DNA from: Posidonia oceanica
Lineage: Eukaryota > Streptophyta > Magnoliopsida > Alismatales > Posidoniaceae
NCBI GenBank assembly: GCA_037176725.1
Contig: JAZBRS010000029.1
Span: forward strand, 47,998,001-48,062,000
Direction: 5' to 3'
DNA length: 64,000 nucleotides
Shown here: positions 60,501 through 64,000 of the stretch, one piece after another
Position numbering within the stretch: position 1 is the stretch's first letter
How the letters are laid out: every line of letters starts with the position of its first letter
The notes under the pieces: generated by a model
Database searches by the model: none
The model's input: only the letters and a program-made list of their open reading frames with translations
Told to the model about the DNA's origin: nothing
Program-made: the position numbers and the translations under genes

Positions 60501-63500
60501 TCACGTCTGTTTGTTTGCTCACTTCTTTAATTAGAGGATGAGCGCCTTTGCGTGCCTTTTTGAAGTCATGTCTGTTTGTTTGCTTGCTTCTTAATTTGAG
60601 GACGAGAGCCTTTGCGTGCCTTTTCGAAGTCACGTCTGTTTATTTGCTCGCTTCCTAAATTTGGGGACGAGCTCCTCAGCGTGCCTTTTTGAAGTCACAT
60701 CTGTTTGTTTGCTCGCTTCCTTAATTTGAGGACGAGCGCCTTGGCGTGCCTTTTCGAAGTCACGTCTGTTTGTTTGCTCGCTTCCTTAATTTGAGGTCGA
60801 GTGCCTTTTCGTAGTCACGTTTGTTTGTTTGCTCGCTTCTATAATTTGAGGACGAGCGCCTTGGCGTGCCTTTTCGAAGTCACGTCTGTTTGTTTGCTCG
60901 CTTCCTTTATTTGAGGTCGAGCGCCATTGCGTGCCTTTCCGAAGCCACGTCTGTTTCATCGCTCACATCCTTAATTTGAGGACAAGCGCCTTTGTGTGCC
61001 TTTTAGAAGTCATGTCTGTTTGTTTGCTCGCTTCCTTAATTTGACGACGAGTGCCTTTGCCTGCCTTTTCGAAGTCTCGTCTGTTTGTTTGCTCACTTCC
61101 TTAATTTGAGGACGAGCACCTTTGTGTGCCTTTTCGAAGTCAAGTCTGTTTGTTTGCTCACTTCCTTAATTTGAGGACAAGCACCATTGCGTGCCTTTTC
61201 GAAGCCATGTCTGTTTGTTTGCTGGCTTCCTTAATTTAAAGACGAGCGCCATTGCGTACCTTTTCAAAGTCACGTCAGTTTGTTTGCTCGCTTCTTAATT
61301 TGAGGACGAGAGCCTTTGCATGCCTTTTCGAAGTCACGTCTGTTTATTTGCTCGCTTCTTTAAATTGAGGACGAGAGCCTTTGCATGCCTTTTCGAAGTC
61401 ACGTCTGTTTGTTTGCTCGCTTCCTTAATTTGAGGACGAGCGCCTTTTCGTGCCTTTTCGAAGTCACGTCTGTTTGTTTGCTCGCTTCCTTAATTTGAGG
61501 TCGAGTGCCTTTTCGTAGTCACGTTTGTTTGTTTGCTCGCTTCTTTAATTTGAGGACGAGCGCCTTTGCGTGCCTTTTCGAAGTAACGTCTGTTTGTTTG
61601 CTCGCTTCCTTTATTTGAGGTCGAGCGCCTTTGCGTGCCTTTCCGAAGCCACGTCTGTTTCTTCGCTCACTTCCTTAATATGAGGACAAGCGCCTTTGTG
61701 TGCCTTTTCGATGTCAAGTCCGTTTGTTTGCTCGCTTCCTTAATTTGACGACGAGTGACTTTGCGTCCCTTTTCGATGTCTCGTCAGTTTGTTTGCTCAC
61801 TTCCTTAATTTGAGGACGAGGGCCTTTGCGTGCCTTTTCGAAGCCTTGTCTGTTTGTTTGCTGGGTTTCATAATTTAAAGACAAGCGCCATTGCGTACAT
61901 TTTCGAAGTCACGTCTGTTTGTTTGCCCGCTTCATAAATTGAGGACGAGAACCTTTGCTTGCCTTTTCGAAGTCACGTCTCTTTATTTGCTCGCTTCTTT
62001 AATTTGAGGACGAGCGCCTTTGCATACCTTTTCGAAGTCACGTCTGTTTGTTTGCTCGCTTCTTAATTTGAGGACGAGAGCATTTGCATGCCTTTTCGAA
62101 GTCACGTCTGTTTATTTGCTCGCTTCTTTAATTTGAGGACGAGCGCCTTTGCTTGCCTTTTTGAAGTCACGTCTGTTTGTTTGCTCACTTCCTTAATATG
62201 AGGTCGAGTGCCTTTTCGAAGTCACGTTTGTTTGTTTGCTCGCTTCTTTAAATTGAGGACGAGCGCCTTTGCGTGCCTTTTCGAAGTCACGTCTGTTTGT
62301 TTGCTCGCTTCCTTTATTTGAGGTCGAGCGCCTTTGCGTGCCTTTCCGAAGCCACGTCTGTTTCTTCGCTCACTTCCTTAGTTTGAGGACAAGCGCCTTT
62401 GTGTGCCTTTCGGAAGTCATGTCTGTTTGTTTGCTCGCTTCCTTAATTTGACGACGAGTGCCTTTGCGTGCCTTTTCGATGCCTCGTCTGTTTGTTTGCT
62501 CACTTCCTTTAATTGAGGACGAGCACCTTTGCGTGCCTTTTCGAAGTCTCGTCTGTTTGTTTGCACACTTCCTTAATTTGTGGACGAGCGCCTTTGCGTG
62601 CCTTTTCGAAGCCTTCTCTGTTTGTTTGCTCGCTTCTTTAATTTGAGGACGAGCGCCTTTGCGTGCCTTTTCGAAGTCACGTCTATTTGTTTGCTTGCAT
62701 CCTTAATTTGAGGACGAGAGCCATTGCGTGCCTTTTCGAAGTCACGTCTGTTTGTTTGCGCACTTCTTAAATTGAGGACGAGGGCCTTTGCGTGCCTTTT
62801 CGAAGTCACGTCTGTTTATTTGCTCACTTCCTTAATTTGGGGACGAGCGCCTTTGCGTGCCTTTTCGAAGTCACGTCTGTTTGTTTGCTCGCTTCCTTAA
62901 TTTGAGGTCGAGTGCCTTTTCGAAGTCACGTCAGTTTATTTGCTCGCTTCTTTAATTTAAGGACGAGCGCCTTTGCGTGCCTTTTCGAAGTCACGTCTGT
63001 TTGTTTGCTCGCTTCCTGAATTTGAGAACGAGCGCCTTTGCGTGCCTTTTCGAAATCACGTCTGTTTGTTTGCTCGCTTCCTTAATTTGAGGTCGATTGC
63101 CTTTTCGAATTCACGTTTGTTTGTTAGCTCGCTTCTTTAATTTGAGGACGAGCGTCTTTGCGTGCCTTTTCGAAGTCACGTCTGTTTGTTTGCTCGCTTC
63201 CTTTTTTTGAGGTCGAGCGCCTTTGCGTGTCTTTCCGAAGCCACGTCTGTTTCTTCGCTCACTACCTTAATATGAGGACAAGCGCCTTTGTATGCCTTTC
63301 CGAAGTCATGTTTGTTTGTTTGCTCGCTTCCTTAATTTGACGATGAGTGCCTTTGCGTGCCTTTTCGATGTCTCGTCTGTTTGTATGCTCACTTCCTTAA
63401 TTTGAGGACGAGCGCCTTTGCGTGCCTTTTCAAAGTCACGTCTGTTTGTTTGCTCGCTTCCTTAATTTGAGGACGAGCACCATTGCGTGCCTTTTCGAAG

Positions 63501-64000
63501 CCATGTCTGTTTGTTTGCTGGCTTCCTTAATTTAAAGACGAGCGCCATTGCGTACCTTTTCGAAGTCACGTCTGTTTGTTTGCTCGCTTCTTAATTTGAG
63601 GACGAGAGCCTTTGCATGCCTTTTCTAAGTCACGTCTGTTTATTTGCTCGCTTCATTAAATTGAGGACGAGAGCCTTTGTATGCCTTTTCGAAGTAACGT
63701 CTGTTTGTTTGCTCGCTTCCTTAATTTGAGGACGAGCGCCTTTTCGTGCCTTTTCGAAGTCACGTCTGTTTGTTTGCTCGCTTCCTTAATTTGAGGTCGA
63801 GTGCCTTTTCGTAGTCACGTTTGTTTGTTTGCTCGCTTCTTTAATTTGAGGACGAGCGCCTTTGCGTGCCTTTTCGAAGTAACGTCTGTTTGTTTGCTCG
63901 CTTCCTTTATTTGAGGTCGAGCGCCTTTGCGTGCCTTTCCGAAGCCACGTCTGTTTCTTCGCTCACTTCCTTAATATGAGGACAAGCGCCTTTGTGTGCC
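51570..64000. repeat. Recent long duplication of the 30.4-46.5 kb segment
   Basis: From about 51.57 kb, where the flanking GAGAACGAGCGCC monomer ends, the sequence follows 30.41 kb onward at offset 21,157. The offset becomes 21,222 after about 31.62 kb, because the earlier copy lost one 65-bp monomer. Past the 3,704-bp duplication it is 17,518 relative to 40755 onward, to the end of the window. Rare variants are shared, for example TTTGCGAAG at 30549/51706 and the doubled 380-bp unit. Observed differences are few, such as GCTTGCTTC versus GCTCGCTTC near 33231/54453. Phase marks of P fall at 61442 and 63738, and TTCATCGAGG at 59982. Confidence 0.88.
53685..54444. repeat. 380-bp exact tandem duplication, second occurrence
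   Basis: This is the same doubled 380-bp unit as at 32463-33222, displaced by 21,222 bp. Its presence in both places shows that the 380-bp doubling came before the large duplication. Confidence 0.93.

Larger units (their letters stand above)
1..64000. repeat. 65-bp satellite array filling the whole window
   Basis: Every part of the window is built from one monomer of about 65 bp. Recognisable landmarks recur in fixed order: GCCTTTGCGT, then TTTTCGAAGTCACG, then TGTTTGTTTGCTCGC, then TTCCTTAATTTGAGGACGAG. Successive GAGGACG landmarks at 1204 and 1269 give the 65-bp period directly. All monomers run in the same direction; I saw no inverted monomer and no stretch of unrelated sequence above a few bases. 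Consensus composition is about 8 A, 16 G, 16 C and 25 T, so the strand is strongly T-rich. This is typical of eukaryotic satellite DNA. Neither array edge is in the window. The family name and species are not recognisable to me. Confidence 0.97.

Noticed and set aside
1..64000. CRISPR array
   Set aside because: There are no unique spacers between fixed repeats. The whole 65-bp unit repeats, with graded divergence and nested higher-order copies.
1..64000. Ribosomal DNA spacer sub-repeats
   Set aside because: Spacer sub-repeats are usually at most several kb and flanked by rRNA genes. No rRNA sequence was seen in 64 kb and the array does not end.

Overview
The whole 64-kb window is one uninterrupted tandem-repeat (satellite) array. 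I found no gene, RNA gene, transposon, CRISPR array or unique-sequence island on either strand. The building block is a 65-bp monomer of about 49% GC, strongly T-rich on the given strand and carrying six CpG sites. All monomers appear to lie head to tail in one orientation. Regular length variants of 55 bp and 64 bp are scattered among them. A homogeneous array of this size, with nested higher-order structure and with both deamination products present at every CpG, points to eukaryotic heterochromatin (centromeric, pericentromeric or knob-like DNA), perhaps from a plant or another genome with CpG methylation. I do not recognise the monomer and cannot name the species.

The array is organised at several scales. 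(1) 65-bp monomers, with 55- and 64-bp variants. (2) A conserved ordered cassette of four diverged monomers that returns every 0.7 to 1.4 kb. (3) Multi-kb modules that I label P, Q, R, S and T. (4) Two alternating composites: X (P-Q-R-R-S, about 9.2-9.4 kb) and Y (P-T-Q-R-S, about 10.7-11.0 kb). (5) A supra-unit X+Y of about 20.1 kb, present twice: 1-20073 and 20074-40219.

Layout: X1 1-9360; Y1 9361-20073; X2 20074-29256; Y2 29257-40219; a near-perfect 3,704-bp tandem duplication (37051-40754 and 40755-44458); a 2,296-bp tandem duplication starting near 43665 and 45961; a diverged, shortened Q-like region at about 48.2-51.57 kb; then a very recent second copy of the 30.4-46.5 kb segment from about 51.57 kb to the window end, lacking the extra 3,704-bp copy. 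Smaller local duplications of 120, 250, 380 and about 870 bp, and most deletions, are sums of whole monomers. This is what unequal exchange or replication slippage in register would produce.

Short open frames of about 60-130 codons occur throughout, but they are by-products of the repeat. Sixty-five is not a multiple of three, so each frame rotates through all phases over three monomers (195 bp). The same pseudo-peptides recur and most begin at TTG or GTG. I annotate no coding sequence. All module boundaries were read by eye and most are good to a few tens of bases.
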